From: Chthoniobacterales bacterium
GTDB lineage: Bacteria > Verrucomicrobiota > Verrucomicrobiia > Chthoniobacterales > UBA10450
Length of the DNA stretch: 14,541 nt
Direction of reading: 5' to 3'
Assembly (NCBI GenBank): GCA_025980625.1
Contig: JAICXG010000046.1
Coordinates: 1 to 14,541 of the forward strand
This document shows positions 13,784 to 14,541 of this stretch, one piece after another. How positions within the stretch are numbered: position 1 is the stretch's first letter; every line of letters starts with the position of its first letter. A program made the translations under genes and the position numbers. Below the pieces are notes generated by a model, which saw only the letters and a list, made by a program, of their open reading frames with translations, searched no databases and was not told where the DNA came from.

Positions 13784-13864
13784 GGAAAAAATTACCGGCA
13801 TCCGATGAAAAACGCAACCGGGCAAGGGCTTGCCAGTGCAGAACGGCGATGCCAAGATTGCCCG
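13784..13864. promoter_or_regulatory. Divergent control region of UBact operon and LysM gene
   Basis: These 81 bases separate the divergent UBact operon and LysM gene and must contain both promoters unless they lie inside genes. In the middle is a perfect dyad GGCAAG-GG-CTTGCC (13821-13834), which could be an operator or hairpin. No convincing -35/-10 pair is visible in either direction, and neither start has a Shine-Dalgarno sequence. Confidence 0.4.
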
Positions 13865-14335
13865 ATGATTCGCCTTTGCAGCGCGCTTGCGCTCCTCTGT
13901 TGCAGCAGCTTATTCGCAACCGTCTCGGTAGCGCAAAAGCCGACCCCAGCCAATAAAAATTCAGAATCAGCCGAGCTGCTCAACCTTGCCCGCAAAATCG
14001 ACCAGCAGAACATAAAGATCGATTTGCTCTCCCAGCAGATCCTGCGCCTCCAGCAGGAGATCGAACATCCAAAAACGACCGCGGCGAGCGAAACTCCGCA
14101 TCACGGCGCGAACACGCCGGCGCCAGTCTCCGCTCCGGCCGAAGCTGCCGGCAACACCCATGTGGTGGCCAAAGGCGAGACGCTCACTTCCATTGCGCGC
14201 ATGCACAAGGTCAGCATCAGCGAATTGCAAAAGCTCAACCACATCGAGGACGATCGAAAGCTGCAAATCGGCCAAACCCTGATCGTCCCGGGCGGGAGCG
14301 CCTCGCCGTCGCCAAGCGCTTCGCCTAACGAGTGA
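13865..14335 (+). CDS. LysM-domain exported protein with coiled coil
   Basis: The 156-residue product has a signal peptide (1-23, ending VSVA-Q), a predicted coiled coil at about 36-67 (Leu/Ile/Gln-rich heptads), a Pro/Ala linker and one LysM domain at about 98-142 (HVVAKGETLTSIARMHKVSI, then LNHIEDDRKLQIGQTLIVP). LysM binds N-acetylglucosamine-containing glycans, so the protein probably attaches to peptidoglycan in the periplasm. The Ser/Pro tail ends SPNE, encoded by a GCCTAACGA repeat just before the stop. The frame is open far upstream, but that region is covered by prcB and UBact on the other strand; ATG 13865 begins the signal peptide. Its function beyond wall binding is unknown. It diverges from the UBact operon. 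Confidence 0.85.
   Translation: MIRLCSALALLCCSSLFATVSVAQKPTPANKNSESAELLNLARKIDQQNIKIDLLSQQILRLQQEIEHPKTTAASETPHHGANTPAPVSAPAEAAGNTHVVAKGETLTSIARMHKVSISELQKLNHIEDDRKLQIGQTLIVPGGSASPSPSASPNE
14323..14331 (+). repeat. GCCTAACGA repeat copy 11
   Basis: Exact 9-mer at the very end of the LysM gene; CCT AAC GAG (Pro-Asn-Glu) is followed directly by the TGA stop. Confidence 0.6.
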
Positions 14336-14403
14336 CGGACCGAGGCGCGTTATCGTGAACTCGAAGTGCGCTCGCACGCGCTCGAGCAGGCGCAGCCCGA
14401 GCG

Positions 14404-14541
14404 CTAGCTGACAGGCCAGGAATCTTCGGCTTTGATTTTGTAATTAAGCTGGCGCGCGAGCAGCCAGCGCACCCCAAACATGTCGATGGTGGCGCGAACA
14501 GCGCGATTCCCGAGCCCGTATTTGCTCGTCCCAAACCGGCG
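14404..14541 (-). CDS. Glycosyltransferase family 2, C-terminal fragment cut by window edge
   Basis: Only the last 45 codons are present, running in from the right edge to a TAG at 14404. The sequence RFGTSKYGLGNRA (2-14), then ATIDMFGVRWL and a short polar tail, matches the end of dolichol-phosphate-mannose-synthase-like family 2 glycosyltransferases, where R-x-G-x-SKYG is a conserved motif followed by a membrane-associated helix. Such enzymes move sugars from nucleotide donors to polyprenyl phosphate or glycolipids. The substrate cannot be told from this fragment. It is convergent with the LysM gene, with 68 bases between in which I see no clear terminator. Confidence 0.65.
   Translation of the reverse strand, partial: RRFGTSKYGLGNRAVRATIDMFGVRWLLARQLNYKIKAEDSWPVS

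Noticed and set aside
13511..13864. Upstream extension of the LysM protein frame to 13511
   Set aside because: It overlaps prcB and UBact on the other strand, and the signal peptide clearly begins at ATG 13865.
13611..13919. Upstream extension of the prcB frame to 13919
   Set aside because: It covers the UBact gene in another frame; the translation is Arg/Ala-rich with no similarity to proteasome propeptides, and GTG 13610 gives a standard 4-nt overlap.

Overview
The window is GC-rich, densely packed bacterial DNA with chromosomal character. A UBact–proteasome gene set, the futalosine menaquinone gene mqnC, class II fructose bisphosphatase, BamA followed by OmpH/Skp, and an ECF sigma factor paired with a zinc-ribbon Ser/Thr kinase together suggest a Gram-negative member of the PVC group, most likely a Verrucomicrobiota bacterium. 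This assignment is inferred from gene content. There is no rRNA or other marker gene to confirm it, and I saw no tRNA, CRISPR array, insertion sequence or phage gene.

Layout. Positions 1-3558, minus strand: an ECF-type sigma factor followed by a large kinase (zinc ribbon, kinase domain, one membrane segment, TolB-like domain, TPR region) that runs off the left edge. Positions 3699-6457, plus strand: glpX; a 32-codon ORF with the only strong Shine-Dalgarno sequence I found; a small beta/gamma-crystallin protein coupled to that ORF by an ATGA overlap; and mqnC. Positions 6549-9607, plus strand: bamA, an OmpH/Skp periplasmic chaperone gene and a strong intrinsic terminator. Positions 9612-10562, plus strand: a DUF3108-like exported protein starting four bases after the terminator T-run. 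Its end overlaps the convergent minus-strand block.

Positions 13783-10492, minus strand, form an apparent five-gene operon: UBact (a ubiquitin-like modifier), prcB, prcA, an N-acetylmuramoyl-L-alanine amidase and a protein with two peptidoglycan-binding domains. UBact/prcB and prcB/prcA overlap by 4 nt, and prcA and the amidase gene are 3 nt apart. A LysM protein gene diverges from UBact, and the last 45 codons of a family 2 glycosyltransferase enter from the right edge.

Two things stand out. First is the compact UBact–proteasome operon joined to cell-wall genes. The modifier ends in Gln, and no ligase, deamidase or unfoldase gene is present here. Second, the 9-mer GCCTAACGA (or its complement TCGTTAGGC) occurs nine times, with two further copies of the CCTAACGA core, against roughly 0.1 expected by chance. 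All copies lie in coding sequence and several fall in linkers, tails or signal peptides. This resembles a DNA uptake sequence or another genome-wide iterated motif and is not explained by the genes.
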